A stretch of 64,000 bases of DNA, from positions 62,001 through 126,000 of the forward strand of contig NZ_JARQWV010000004.1 of NCBI RefSeq assembly GCF_029543245.1. Direction: 5' to 3'. Shown piece by piece: positions 46,719-56,407 of the stretch (its first letter is position 1; each line of letters opens with the position of its first letter). The notes beneath the pieces are model-generated. The model searched no databases and was not told the origin of the DNA. It saw nothing but the letters and a program-made list of their open reading frames with translations. Source of the DNA: Caulobacter endophyticus (GTDB lineage: Bacteria > Pseudomonadota > Alphaproteobacteria > Caulobacterales > Caulobacteraceae). The translations under genes and the position numbers were made by a program.

Positions 46719-48661
46719 ATGACATCCATCGCCTTCCTGGCGAGAACGACGGGTGACGTCGCCCAACTGATGGCGAGCGACGCGGGCTGGAATGGTCCAT
46801 TGGGTCATCCGCGCGACTGGCCTGAGGCTCTGCGCCAGCAGGCCGCGGTCGTGCTGAACGCGCCGCTGCCGATGTTCCTGCTCTGGGGCCCCTCGCGCGC
46901 CCTGGTCTACAATGACGCCTATCGGGCCATCCTCGGCTCCAAGCATCCCTGGGCGCTTGGCCGCCCCTTCTTCGAGGTCTGGCCCGAAGTGCGCACGCGG
47001 ATCGGCCCGGTCATCGAGGCGGCGTTCGCCGGCAGCCCAGCCGTTTCGAGGACCATAGGGTGTTGTTAAGCCGCGACGGCGTCGAACAGCCCGCCTGGTT
47101 CACCTTTTCCTACAGCGCCATTGCGGTCGATGAGGAGATCCCCGGCGTCCTCTGCGTGTGCATCGAAACGACATCGGCTGCGCTCGAGCGGGCGTCGCGG
47201 CAAGAAAGTCAGACCGCGCTGCTGTTTCTGGATCGCTTCACGCAGACAACCTCGGCCTTGGCAAGCGCCGAGGGGGTCATGGCGCGCGCGACCGAGCTTG
47301 TCGGCAAGCAGCTGCAGGTGGACATCTGCGCCTACGCCGACATGGACGAAAACCAGGACGACTTCTCGATCCGTGGCGACTGGACCGCCCCTGGTTCGAA
47401 GTCGATCGTCGGTCGCTATCGACTGGCGGATTTCGGACGCGCGGCGGTGGACAACCTGTCGCGCGGCCTTGCCCTCGTCATCAACGACAACCGCGTCGAG
47501 ATCGCCCCGCACGAGGCGGCGACATTCCAGGCCATCGGCATCGCCTCGACGATCTGCATGCCGCTGATCCGCAACGGTCGCCTAAGCGCCCTCATGGCGG
47601 TGCATCGCAAAACGCCGCATATATGGTCGGACCAGGAACTGGCCTTGGTACGCGAGGCGACCGAACGATCCTGGGCCTTCGTCGAGCGCGCCAGGAGCGA
47701 GCGCGCGTTACATGAAAGCGAGACGCGGCTTCGCCTAGCCACCGAGTTCAGCGAGATTGGTCTGTGGGACGTCGAGCATGGCCATCGCGCGCTCTACTGG
47801 GACGACCGCGTCCGGGCCCTGTTTGGGGTCGCTCCGGGACGGGCTGTATCGCTGAGTGATTTCTACAACGGCCTGCATCCTGACGATGTCGAGGCCACTA
47901 CCGCCGCCTATGTCGCGGCCGCAGACCCGGATCGGCGGGCGCTCTACGACGTGGAATATCGCACCGTGGGCGCCGACGACGGCGTGGTGCGCTGGGTCGC
48001 CGCCAAGGGCCGCGGCCTGTTCGACAGCCAGGGCCGTTGCGTACGGGTGGCTGGAACCGCGACGGACATCACCGCCCGCAAGCAGGCCGAGGAGACCAGC
48101 CAGCTATTGATGCGCGAGGTCGACCATCGCGCGCGCAACTCTCTTGCGGTCATCCAGTCGGTCGTCCGCCTGACGGACGCGGCCGATCAGAAGGCCCTGC
48201 GTCAGGCGCTCCACGGCAGGATCGACGCGATGTCGCGCGCCCAGGCCGCCCTGGCCAGGAGCAACTGGCGCGGCGGGACCATGGCTCAGCTGGTGCGCGA
48301 GGAGCTTTCGTCCACACTGACGCCTGGGAGCCGACTGCGGCTTTCGGGCGAGGAGGTCGCCCTGTCGGCCGAACAGATTCAGCCGCTCAGCATGATCCTT
48401 CATGAACTGGCGACCAACGCTGTAAAATATGGCGCGCTGTCGTCTAATGACGGCGCCGTAGACGTGCGCTGGTCGGGAAGCTTGAACCGTTGGTCGCTCC
48501 ACTGGCAGGAGCATGGAGGTCCGCCCATCGCCGCGCCGACGCGGAAGGGTTTTGGCTCACGGCTGATGGCCAATCTGGCCCGACAGCTCGGCGCTCAGAT
48601 CCGTTTCGACTGGCGCGGCGAAGGCCTGTCGGTCGATATGGTGCTCGACAAGGCCGCTTAG
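46719..48661 (+). pseudogene. PAS-GAF-PAS HWE histidine kinase with a frameshift
   Basis: A sensor kinase of about 646 codons split in two frames: 46719-47069 and from about 47034 to 48661. The first part is a PAS domain (PMFLLWGPSRALVYNDAYRA, PFFEVWPEVRTRIGP). It runs into a stop at 47067-47069, while the next frame, read from within 47033-47060, gives SRFEDHRVLLSRDG and the expected end of the PAS domain (AWFTFSYS). Loss of one C near 47033 (GGCCAG to GGCAG) would explain it. A GAF domain, a second PAS with PAC, and an HWE kinase (LMREVDHRARNSLAVIQSVVR, HELATNAVKYGALS, LHWQEHGGPP) follow. Without the shift it would be a normal cytoplasmic HWE sensor. Confidence 0.75.
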
Positions 48662-49240
48662 CAGCGCGAAGCCGCCGCGTTGGCGCGCTGGCGGGGGCGC
48701 TTGCCGGCCAGCGCCGGCGAGCCTTGAGAAAGCGCCTCTTTGATCCGGCGGCGGCCAGAGCCGCATAGCCAGCCCCGGCGGGGCGACCCATGGGCGCAAG
48801 ACCTGCGCCCAGAGCCGCCAACTCGCCAAGCTCCGCGGCCACTGCGCCACCGGGTCCCAAGGCGTGCGCCCCGATCAGCCAGGGGTTCTGGGTCGCCAAG
48901 CTTATGGCCATGGCCAGAAGAAGAACAGCGCTTGCCGACAACAGCCTGAGCGCGGCGGCCTGCGATCGACGCCAACGGGCCAGACTGCAGACAATGCCGC
49001 CGCCCTGCCCGCCCCACCTCGATGCGATGCCAGCACAGCCTGCGACATTACTCCGACAAGACGCTCACGCTCGAGGGCAATGGCGCCGCGGAGGGACGCG
49101 CAGGACCACCCACGTTAACGTTACCATTTGATTCAGGCGAGCTAGGATCGCATCGCCGCCGAGTTCCGGCACCCCCAGGGCCGCTTTTGCCTGACATAAA
49201 AAGAACCGCACGTCAGCTGCAGGCGACACAGAGGAAACAC
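48662..49240. other. Intergenic region, possible membrane peptide on the minus strand
   Basis: About 580 bases. A minus-strand frame near 48941-48700 contains a hydrophobic helix (SASAVLLLAMAISLATQNPW) followed by an Ala/Gly-rich part, but no ATG or ribosome site is clear. The last 100 bases hold the upstream region of the chimeric gene, including a GTTAACGTTA stretch. Confidence 0.35.
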
Positions 49241-50164
49241 ATGTTCGAACCTGTTCGCCCACGCTCCCGGCCCGACGCCCACCGCCCGCCTGGACGAGCG
49301 TTCCACCTCACGCTGCTCCTGGCCGCCGGCATGGCCTCAGCGCTTGCCTTCACCTCCGCGAAGGCCGCTGAAGCGCCGGCAAAAACAGCCAGCGCAACCT
49401 TCGAATGGTTCGAGTACGAGGGCGCCGATCCGTCAGATGCAGCCTTCAAGCCCACCCCGGGTCAGTACGCGAACCCCATCCTCAAGGGCGCCTATCCCGA
49501 CCCCGCCGTCATGAGAGTCGGCAGCGACTTCTACTTCGTCAGCTCGACCTTCGCCTGGTTCCCCGGCCTGCCGGTCTTCCATTCGACCGACCTCGCGCAC
49601 TGGAACCAGATCGGCAACGCGATCGATCGTCCGGACATGCTGGAATTCGGACGCCTGGGCCTTTCGCGCGCGGTGTTCGCGCCGAGCCAAACCCTGGTGC
49701 AGGAAGGTTCGCGCGCCCTGGTCTTCGTTCGTCGCCCTTCGGCCTTTGATCACCAGGAGGTTCGGCAGGCCGCCTGGGGCAAGCAGCGGGCGATCCTTGC
49801 CGGCTACTCCTTCGGGGCCGACGTCCTGCCGATCATCGCCCAGCACCTGCCCGCCGACCTGCGCGGCCAGGTCCGCATCGTCGCCCTGCTGGGGACTGAC
49901 TCCACCGGCGAGCTTGAGTTCCACCCCGGCGACTGGCTCGACGTCGGAGCCAAGGACAGCTACCCGATCGCGCCGGTCCTGGCCTCGCTCAGCGACCTGA
50001 AGATCGTATGCGTCTACGGCTCGCAGGAACACGCCGACGCCTGCCCGACCTTCCCAGCCCAGGTGCGCAAGATCGGCCTGCCCGGCGACCACCGTTTCAA
50101 CGGCGACTACGACACGGTCGGCCAAACCCTGAGCCAGGCGGCCAATCTCTCACCGGCGCCATAA
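49241..50164 (+). CDS. Chimeric frame: GH43 N-terminus fused to VirJ/AcvB C-terminus
   Basis: A 307-residue open frame. Residues 1-42 are a signal peptide ending near AKAAEAP. Residues about 50-147 match the start of a GH43 beta-xylosidase or arabinofuranosidase: NPILKGAYPDPAVMRVGSDF with the general-base Asp, FYFVSSTFAWFPGLPVFHS, DLAHWNQIGNA, and LSRAVFAP, where similarity stops. A 25-residue stretch of unknown origin follows, then from about 173 the C-terminal half of VirJ/AcvB, a periplasmic alpha/beta hydrolase family: AILAGYSFGADVLPIIAQHLP with the Ser nucleophile, IVALLGTDSTGELEFH, VCVYGSQEHADACP, LPGDHRFNGDY with Asp and His. The GH43 blades and the VirJ N-terminus are missing, so neither enzyme is whole. 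AGGA is seven bases before the ATG. Confidence 0.75.
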   Translation: MFEPVRPRSRPDAHRPPGRAFHLTLLLAAGMASALAFTSAKAAEAPAKTASATFEWFEYEGADPSDAAFKPTPGQYANPILKGAYPDPAVMRVGSDFYFVSSTFAWFPGLPVFHSTDLAHWNQIGNAIDRPDMLEFGRLGLSRAVFAPSQTLVQEGSRALVFVRRPSAFDHQEVRQAAWGKQRAILAGYSFGADVLPIIAQHLPADLRGQVRIVALLGTDSTGELEFHPGDWLDVGAKDSYPIAPVLASLSDLKIVCVYGSQEHADACPTFPAQVRKIGLPGDHRFNGDYDTVGQTLSQAANLSPAP

Positions 50165-50273
50165 CGCGCAAGCGGGACAAGGCCTCAGCGGGGCGGCTTA
50201 GCAGAACTTCGTCCCGCGCCGGAGACAAGACACCTGCGCGAGGCTTGCGCCCCACGCCAGTCAGGGCGCTCCT

Positions 50274-50553
50274 CTACAAACCGGCCGCCCAAAGCCGTGC
50301 GGACGCCTTGGCCGCCTGGCTGAGATCAGGTCCCTCGAAATTGTCCGCGGTGGCGACCGAAATGTCGGGCTCGACGAGAACGTAGAGGTAGCTTCGCCCG
50401 CCTGGCGCGGCGCTGCTCTGGCCGATCGCCGTGAAGGTCCCGGCCGGCGTTGCCCGGTTGTCCCGGCGGCTAGAGGATTTGCAACAGCCGCCTGGTGGCC
50501 GACTGCGGTCGGCCGCGATGACGAACGGCGCTTTTCCGCTTGCACCGGCCCCA
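50274..50553 (-). pseudogene. Possible C-terminal gene remnant
   Basis: A minus-strand frame without ATG reads GTFTAIGQSSAAPGGRSYLY, then VLVEPDISVATADNFEGPDL and an amphipathic end SQAAKASARLWAAG before TAG 50276-50274. The pattern looks protein-like, not random, but there is no start codon in reach (the upstream part becomes low in quality near 50500). It may be the tail of a lost gene. The rest of 50165-50595 holds the MerR-gene promoter and no other feature. Confidence 0.35.
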
Positions 50554-50595
50554 AGGGCCGGCCGGATACAGCAAAGCGTTCGAGGAAGGCGTCAC

Positions 50596-51402
50596 ATGAC
50601 CAAGACTGGTGCGTATCTCCGCTCTGCTGAAGCTGCCCGTCGCTTCGGCGTCAGCGGCAAGGCCCTGCGGCTGTACGAGGCCCACGGACTGCTTCGAGCC
50701 GAAAGGACCCTCGCCGGCTGGCGGGTCTACGGCCCTGAGCAGATCGCGCGCCTGCATCAGATTATCGCGCTCAAGAGCTTCGGCTTTCCGCTCAGTCGGA
50801 TCGCCGAACTGCTGGCGGGCGGCCTCCCAGACCTGGCGAGGTTTCTGGAGCTGCACGAAGACGTGCTGCGACAGGAAGCAAGGCGGGTCGAGGTGGCGCT
50901 CAGCCTTCTGTCAGCGGCCCGGCTCAAGCTCGCACGGCATGGCGACCTCTCCTCGGATGACCTGATGAACCTCACCAAGGAAATAGCCATGACCGAAGAA
51001 CGCACACAGGATCTGGCCGCCGCCTACCAGGCGATCGCCAACAAGCATTTCACGCCTGACGACCGAGCGACGCTGGCGTCCAATGGCTACCAGGGCATGG
51101 ACAAGCCAGACACCGACTGGGCCGTGCTGCACGAGGAAGCAACGCGGCTGATGCAAGCGGGCGACCCGCGCTCGCCCGCGGCGATGGATCTCGCGCGCCG
51201 CTGGATGGGCAAGGTGTTCGCAGCGACGGGCGGCGACCCGACCTTGACCCAAAAAATGAAGGCGGCGGCGCGTGAAGCCAATGAGCAGCCGGCGTTCACC
51301 GCCGCGTCCGGGTCGGGCAATGCGCTGATGGACTTCGTCTCCGAAGCCTATGGCGCGGCGATTTCGGCCGGTATCATGCCCGACCCGCAAACCGCGAACT
51401 AG
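50596..51402 (+). CDS. MerR-family regulator with TipAS-like domain
   Basis: A 268-residue regulator. Residues about 8-75 are the MerR helix-turn-helix and wing (YLRSAEAARRFGVSGKALRLYEAHGLL, GWRVYGPEQIARLHQI), then a dimerisation coiled coil (to about 125). The C-terminal half (about 140-260) resembles the TipAS drug-binding domain (AAAYQAIANKHFTPDD, ARRWMGKVFAATGGD). TipA-type regulators switch on when they bind thiopeptides or other hydrophobic compounds. AGGAAGG is seven bases before the ATG. It runs the same way as the GNAT gene, 132 bases on. Confidence 0.85.
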   Translation: MTKTGAYLRSAEAARRFGVSGKALRLYEAHGLLRAERTLAGWRVYGPEQIARLHQIIALKSFGFPLSRIAELLAGGLPDLARFLELHEDVLRQEARRVEVALSLLSAARLKLARHGDLSSDDLMNLTKEIAMTEERTQDLAAAYQAIANKHFTPDDRATLASNGYQGMDKPDTDWAVLHEEATRLMQAGDPRSPAAMDLARRWMGKVFAATGGDPTLTQKMKAAAREANEQPAFTAASGSGNALMDFVSEAYGAAISAGIMPDPQTAN

Positions 51403-51534
51403 AACCAACAAGTCTGCTTCGCGGCGGCCGGCCAAGGCAGCAGCGAAGCAGACGACCCTGGACCCATGCGACCTGTTGGTCGCGCGCCAGAGCAACACGC
51501 GCTTTGGATCCCTCAAAAGAAGAAGCCCCGCCGC

Positions 51535-51963
51535 ATGACCACCACTCTCCAGCGCCCCGCCACCGATGCCGAGATCCTCGCCACGTTCGAGGTCATGGCG
51601 CATCTGCGCCCCATGCTGACCCGCGAGACCTATGTCGCGCGGATCAGGGGGCTGATGGACAGCGATGGCTATCAGCTGACCGCGCTGGTCGAGGACGGCG
51701 TGGTCCGGGCCGTGGCCGGGTGGCGAGTGCTGGACATGCTGTATTGCGGCCGGCTGCTGAGCATCGACGACCTGGTCGCCGATCCGAGCGAGCGCTCACG
51801 CGGCCATGGCAAGGCGTTGCTGGACTGGCTGAAGGCCGAGGCCAGGCGCCTGGACTGCACACAGGTGGAGCTGATCTCCAACGTCATCCGCGAGCAGGCC
51901 CACCGTTTCTATTTCCGCGAGGGGATGGCGGTGGACGCCTTTCACTTCCGGGCGCGGGTTTAG
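51535..51963 (+). CDS. GNAT-family N-acetyltransferase
   Basis: A 142-residue GNAT enzyme. The acetyl-CoA loop is in the segment LVADPSERSRGHGKALLDWLK (about 84-104), an RxxGxG/A variant (RSRGHGK), followed by the C-terminal beta strand and helix (CTQVELISNVIREQAHRFYFREG). The acceptor is unknown. It follows the MerR regulator by 132 bases and may be its target. Ribosome site weak (AAGAAGAAGCC). Confidence 0.8.
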   Translation: MTTTLQRPATDAEILATFEVMAHLRPMLTRETYVARIRGLMDSDGYQLTALVEDGVVRAVAGWRVLDMLYCGRLLSIDDLVADPSERSRGHGKALLDWLKAEARRLDCTQVELISNVIREQAHRFYFREGMAVDAFHFRARV

Positions 51964-52436
51964 AGCGCTCTGCCTCACCGGCGCGGCGGCCGCGACCGTA
52001 ACCTGGACGAGGTGGCGCGCGACGGCGATCACCATCCTTGTCTTGGTCGCTCCGAATGGAAGCGCAAAGACGCTCTCCACGGGCAAGTTGAACGCTCCCC
52101 TCGGCCAAGGACGCTCGGCTTGGTAGAGCCCCGCTTGTTCAGCCCGCTTAAGCGCCCGAGCAATACTGTCGGCGTTGGCGAGGCGCTGTGCAGGCGTGCC
52201 GATGGCGATTTCGCTGAAACGCTTGCAGCGCGCTAGCGCCATTTTCAGACATTGGCCTACCTGCGCAAACGCAGCGAGCCGAACAAGCGGTTGGCGCGCT
52301 CATCACGCCTGAGACCAGGTGGATGGTGAAGGCGACGCCCATTCACTTCGGATCAGGTTGAGCGCCGCCAAGCATGGCCTTGATCCGGCCATGCATGACG
52401 ATGAAACTGGCGACGCCCCACCACCAAGAGCCTTCA
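51964..52436. other. Intergenic region without a confident gene
   Basis: About 470 bases. The best minus-strand frame (51796-52242) overlaps the GNAT gene by 168 bases and has no known domain. Nothing else was recognised. Confidence 0.4.
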
Positions 52437-53135
52437 ATGTCCGGCAATGCTCAAACCCGTCGAGCCGCGATCGGCGGCGCGGCGCTGTCGATCGCCTCGG
52501 CCAGGTCCCTGGCGGCGCTCGCCGCGCCGCGCGTCGTCGGGACGGGACTGGAGACCGGAGCGATCCGGGCCATCGGCGTTGAGACGGCGCGAACGGATTA
52601 TCGGGGCCGTCCGGCCCTGCGCGCTACGGCATTGGAAAACGCACCGGGACTCGACCGGCTGGTGATGCTGGACACGCCCGCCTTCGGCGACGGCGTCATC
52701 GAGGCATGGATAAGCGGCGCGCCCAGCGCTACGGCCAGCGCCACGGCCAGAGGCTTCGTGGGCGTGGCCTTTCGGGTGCGTGACGAGGGCAAGCTCGAGG
52801 CCATCTATCTGCGTCCCACCAACGGTCGGGCCGAAGACCAGTTACGTCGCAACCACGCCCTCCAGTACATCTCCCACCCCGCCTATCCCTGGGAACGCCT
52901 GCGCGCCGAAGCCCCCTCCCAGTACGAGACCTATGTCGATCTCGAGTCTGGCCGGTGGACGCGCGTGCGGATCGTCGTGGCCGGCGCCAACGCCCGCCTT
53001 TATGTCGACGGCGCCGAGCAGCCGACCCTGATCGTCAGCGACCTCAAGCACGGGGCCGACGCCAAGGGCGCCGTGGCGCTCTGGATCGGGCCCGGCACTC
53101 TGGCCCATTTCAGCGGCGTGCGGGTCACGTCCTAG
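52437..53135 (+). CDS. Secreted concanavalin-like/DUF1080-type protein
   Basis: A 232-residue protein. The start (QTRRAAIGGAALSIASARSLAALAAPR) looks like a Tat-like or Sec signal with twin Arg, so it is probably exported. The mature part is a beta sandwich of the laminin-G/DUF1080 kind: VEAWISGAPS-like strand (EAWISGAPS), FVGVAFRVRDEGKLEAIYLRPTN, YVDLESGRWTRVRIVVAGANARLYVDG and GAVALWIGPGTLAHFSGVRV. Such domains bind sugars or sit beside glycosidases; no activity can be assigned. ATG 52437 is used because the signal begins there. Confidence 0.7.
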   Translation: MSGNAQTRRAAIGGAALSIASARSLAALAAPRVVGTGLETGAIRAIGVETARTDYRGRPALRATALENAPGLDRLVMLDTPAFGDGVIEAWISGAPSATASATARGFVGVAFRVRDEGKLEAIYLRPTNGRAEDQLRRNHALQYISHPAYPWERLRAEAPSQYETYVDLESGRWTRVRIVVAGANARLYVDGAEQPTLIVSDLKHGADAKGAVALWIGPGTLAHFSGVRVTS

Positions 53136-53329
53136 GCGTCGTGAGGATCAGGTGCTTTCGCGCCAGAACAGGGCGGCGCCAGCGATTGCCCGCGAAACGG
53201 TCTTAGGATGTCGACGCGGTTGGATCAGCGCCAATTTCCTACGGCAAGCAGTTCTTCCGCCTGCTTTCGCCGAGCGTCCGGAGCCAGGCCGGCATTGTTC
53301 GGCTTGGCCCCGCCCGGGTTCGCTGCCCG

Positions 53330-53722
53330 CTATCGAGGGATGCGCGCAATGACCTTGATCTCGAAGTCGAAGCCGGCGAGCCAGGTCACGCCGAGCGCCG
53401 TCCAGTTTGGATAGGGCGCCTGCGGAAACACCTCGCTCTTGACCGCCATGACCGTGTCGAACTGGCTCTCGGGATCGGTATGAAAGCTGGTCACATCGAC
53501 GATGTCGTTAAGGCCGCATCCGGCCGCCGCCAGCGTCGCCTTCAGGTTTGCGAACGCCAGCCGGACCTGGGCCTCGAAGTCCGGTTCGGGCGAACCGTCG
53601 CCGCGTGCGCCGACCTGGCCGGACACGAAGAGCAGGTCGCCTGACCGGATCGCCGGCGAGTATTGGTGAAGGTCATTGAGGGCGTTCTTGGGGTTAGGAA
53701 AGATCGCGTCGCGCTTGGCCAT
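53330..53722 (-). CDS. RidA/YjgF-family protein
   Basis: A 130-residue RidA-type protein, a trimer that removes reactive enamine/imine intermediates. Visible segments: QYSPAIRSGDLLFVSGQVG, FANLKATLAAAGCGLNDIVDVTSF, and PYPNWTALGVTWLAGFDFEIKVIA, though the usual catalytic Arg in the last segment is not clear. AAGGAG is six bases before ATG 53722. It is divergent from a LysR gene with 119 bases between, an arrangement typical of a regulator and its target. Confidence 0.85.
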   Translation of the reverse strand: MAKRDAIFPNPKNALNDLHQYSPAIRSGDLLFVSGQVGARGDGSPEPDFEAQVRLAFANLKATLAAAGCGLNDIVDVTSFHTDPESQFDTVMAVKSEVFPQAPYPNWTALGVTWLAGFDFEIKVIARIPR

Positions 53723-53795
53723 GAGGTGCTCCTTTTCTACGGCCGACAGCGGAAAGTCCGTCGACGGGGGCTTAGATGCGGCGGCGCGGACTGTT

Positions 53796-53814
53796 TGATT
53801 AGAGTTTGAAATCA
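53796..53814. promoter_or_regulatory. Candidate LysR-type operator
   Basis: TGATT (53796-53800), 9 bases, AATCA (53810-53814), a dyad of the T-N11-A type in the 119-base gap between ridA-like and LysR genes. A related half site follows at about 53823. Confidence 0.4.
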
Positions 53815-53841
53815 GTACGCCTTGATGTGAAATCGCCATTA

Positions 53842-54741
53842 ATGTCGCGCCCTTCGATCACCGACCTGACGGCCTTCGTGGCGGTCGCCAGCCATCGCAG
53901 CTTCCGTCGAGCAGCCGATGAGCTTGCGACCGCCCCCTCCACCTTGAGCCATACGATCCGCGCGCTGGAGGCCCGGCTTGGCGTGCGCCTGTTCAACCGG
54001 ACGACCCGCAGCGTCGCGCCCACCCAGGCCGGACTGGAACTGCTGGCCCGGCTGAAGCCGGTGCTGGGTGCGCTGGACGACGCTCTCGAAAGCGTCGCCG
54101 GCTTTCGCGGCGAGGTGACAGGCGCGGTGCGGATCAATGCGCCGCGCGTTGGCGCGGCCTTGATCGTCAGGGAGGTGCTCCCGCTGATGGCCGCCCGCCA
54201 CCCCGAGGTGAGCATGGACATCGTCGTCGAGGGCGAGCTGGTCGATATCGTGGCCGGCGGCTTCGACGCCGGCGTACGACTGGTCGGCTCCATTCCGCGG
54301 GACATGATCGCCGTGCCGTTGACCCGCCCCATGCGATTTGTCTGCGTGGCGTCGCCCGCCTATCTGGATCGCGCGGGCTCGCCCAAGACTCCTGAGGATC
54401 TCAAGACGCACCAGTGCATCGGCCACCGGCTGCCCGGGGGCAGGCTCTATCGCTGGGATTTCGAGCGAAACGGCCAAGCGCTTTCAGTCGATGTGACCGG
54501 GCCCGTCGTGCTCGACGACGAGGAGCTGATGGTCGAGGCCGCCGTCTGTGGCCTCGGCGTAGCGTACGTGGTCGAGGCCGCCGCCGCCGCCGCGCTCGCC
54601 GCCGGACAGCTACGCGAAGTGCTCTCGCCGTGGCTCCAGGCCACCGAAGCCGCGGCCGTCTACTATCCTGGACATCGCAGCGTCCCCTCCGCGCTGCGGG
54701 CGTTCCTCGACATCGTTCGGGAAGTCAGCAAGGCGGGTTGA
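53842..54741 (+). CDS. LysR-family transcriptional regulator
   Basis: A 299-residue LysR regulator. The N-terminal helix-turn-helix spans about residues 5-60 (ITDLTAFVAVASHRSFRRAADEL, STLSHTIRALEARLGVRLFNRTTRS). The rest is the co-inducer domain (about 90-295; RINAPRVGAALIVREVLPLMA, DAGVRLV). It is divergent from the RidA gene and upstream of an aldo-keto reductase in the same direction, so either may be its target. The start ATG 53842 has no clear ribosome site; ATGs 6 and 12 codons upstream are alternatives. Confidence 0.88.
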   Translation: MSRPSITDLTAFVAVASHRSFRRAADELATAPSTLSHTIRALEARLGVRLFNRTTRSVAPTQAGLELLARLKPVLGALDDALESVAGFRGEVTGAVRINAPRVGAALIVREVLPLMAARHPEVSMDIVVEGELVDIVAGGFDAGVRLVGSIPRDMIAVPLTRPMRFVCVASPAYLDRAGSPKTPEDLKTHQCIGHRLPGGRLYRWDFERNGQALSVDVTGPVVLDDEELMVEAAVCGLGVAYVVEAAAAAALAAGQLREVLSPWLQATEAAAVYYPGHRSVPSALRAFLDIVREVSKAG

Positions 54742-54991
54742 AGAGGAACTCCCCCTCCCCGGCCGATACAAAGGCCTGTGGAGGCGGCGGCCACCACCAC
54801 GGCTTCTTGGCTCGGATCCGACGCGCGGCCGCGCGCTCTGTAAATCCGTCTCGCCGTCAGCATTGGTTAGAATATCTAACCATATTGAACACCAATGACT
54901 GCCTTATCGCGACAATGGGGCGTGGCTAGGTTTCGACAGCTGCTTCGGCGGCTCAAGAACCCTCCACCAAACCTCCCGAAAGGAGATCGCG

Positions 54992-56062
54992 ATGACCATC
55001 AAGACCGCTCTCGACCACTACCGCCTGCTCGGCCGCTCCGGGCTTCGCGTATCGCCGCTGTCGCTGGGAACCATGACCTTCGGCTCCGACTGGGGCTGGG
55101 GCGCGGACGAGACCGACGCTCGCCGGATCTTCGACGCCTATGTCGATCGCGGCGGCAACTTCGTGGACACGGCCGTCAACTACACGGACGGCGCGTCCGA
55201 ACGCATGCTGGGCGGCTTCATCAAGGACAAGCGCGAGCGGATGGTGGTCGCCACCAAGTTCACGATGGCGCGCGATCCCTCGAACATCAATTCCGGCGGC
55301 AACCACCGCTACAATCTGGTCCGTTCGCTCGAGACCAGCCTGCGCCAGCTCGACACCGACCGCATCGACCTGATGTACCTCCACGCCTGGGACTTCACCA
55401 CCAGTCCCGACGAGGTGCTGCGCGCCCTGGACGATCTCGTTCGGGCCGGCAAGGTCCTCTATGTCGGCATCTGCAACACCCCGGCCTGGCGGGTCGCGCA
55501 GCTCCAGTCGATCGCCGACCTGCGCGGCTGGGCGCCGCTGGTGGCCCTGCAGATCGAGTACAGCCTGGTCGAGCGCACCGTCGAGCACGAGCTGATGCCG
55601 ATGGCGCGCGAGCTGGGCCTGGGCGTCATGCCGTGGTCCCCGCTGGGCGGCGGCATCCTGACGGGCAAGTACCATCGCGAGGACTTGTCGGACGACAACG
55701 GCTCCGACGTAGCGGCCGACCGCAAGGGCGTGATCGCTTCGACCGGCCACCTCAATCAGCGTTCGCTCGACATCGCCGACGTCGTCGGTGAGGTCGCCGC
55801 GGAACTGGGCGTCTCGCGCTCGCAGGTGGCCATCGCCTGGACCCTGGCCAATCCCGCCGTCGTCTCGCCGATCATGGGCGCGCGCACGCTGGAGCAGGCG
55901 CAGGACAACTTCGGCGCCCTGGACGTGTCCCTCGACGACGGCCAGCTGGCCCGACTGAACGCGGCGAGCGCGCCGGCGCCGATCTTCCCCGACCGCTTCA
56001 TCGGCCGCCCCATGGCCCAGCAGCTGATCTTCGGCGCCTCGACGCTGCAGGCCCGGCGCTGA
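54992..56062 (+). CDS. Aldo-keto reductase
   Basis: A 356-residue NADPH-dependent (beta/alpha)8 enzyme. The catalytic residues are in FVDTAVNYTDGASE (Asp, Tyr), VVATKFT (Lys) and IDLMYLHAWD (His). The NADPH end is SPIMGARTLEQAQDN. AAGGAG is seven bases before the ATG. It probably reduces aldehydes or ketones in the cytoplasm; the substrate is unknown. Genes for an Atu4866 protein (24 bases on) and an SDR follow, so it heads a small redox cluster behind the LysR gene. Confidence 0.92.
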   Translation: MTIKTALDHYRLLGRSGLRVSPLSLGTMTFGSDWGWGADETDARRIFDAYVDRGGNFVDTAVNYTDGASERMLGGFIKDKRERMVVATKFTMARDPSNINSGGNHRYNLVRSLETSLRQLDTDRIDLMYLHAWDFTTSPDEVLRALDDLVRAGKVLYVGICNTPAWRVAQLQSIADLRGWAPLVALQIEYSLVERTVEHELMPMARELGLGVMPWSPLGGGILTGKYHREDLSDDNGSDVAADRKGVIASTGHLNQRSLDIADVVGEVAAELGVSRSQVAIAWTLANPAVVSPIMGARTLEQAQDNFGALDVSLDDGQLARLNAASAPAPIFPDRFIGRPMAQQLIFGASTLQARR

Positions 56063-56086
56063 AACCTCAGCAGAAAGGAGCCGGCC

Positions 56087-56344
56087 ATGACGCCGCAGAC
56101 AGCTGCACAGCACCCCTATGTCGGCATGTGGGTCACCGCTGACGGCCGCATCCGCCAGGAACTGCTCGCCAACGGCCGCTACGACGAAGCGCGCGGGGCC
56201 AGGAAGAGCGCCTATCGCGGGCGATACGAAGTCGACGCCAACCACATCGACTACTGGGACGACACCGGGTTCACGGCCGATGGCGAGTTCGTCACCCCCG
56301 ACGAGCTTCACCACGGCGGGATGATCTTCTTCCGCGAGCGCTAG
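56087..56344 (+). CDS. Atu4866-domain protein
   Basis: An 85-residue protein with the Atu4866 domain: HPYVGMWVTADGRIRQELLA, GRYDEARGARKSAYRGRYEV, IDYWDDTGFTADGEF and HHGGMIFFR. The fold is a small lipocalin-like beta barrel. In many proteobacteria it is encoded next to aldo-keto or SDR genes, as here (24 bases after the aldo-keto reductase with AAAGGAG ahead). Function not established. Confidence 0.8.
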   Translation: MTPQTAAQHPYVGMWVTADGRIRQELLANGRYDEARGARKSAYRGRYEVDANHIDYWDDTGFTADGEFVTPDELHHGGMIFFRER

Positions 56345-56407
56345 CCGCCCCTCGCCGGGCCAACGCCCGGCCGCCTCCTCAGCATCCAAACAATACGAAC
56401 CTCAAGC

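Noticed and set aside
51796..52242. Minus-strand gene overlapping the GNAT gene
   Set aside because: It overlaps a clear acetyltransferase by 168 bases and shows no domain.
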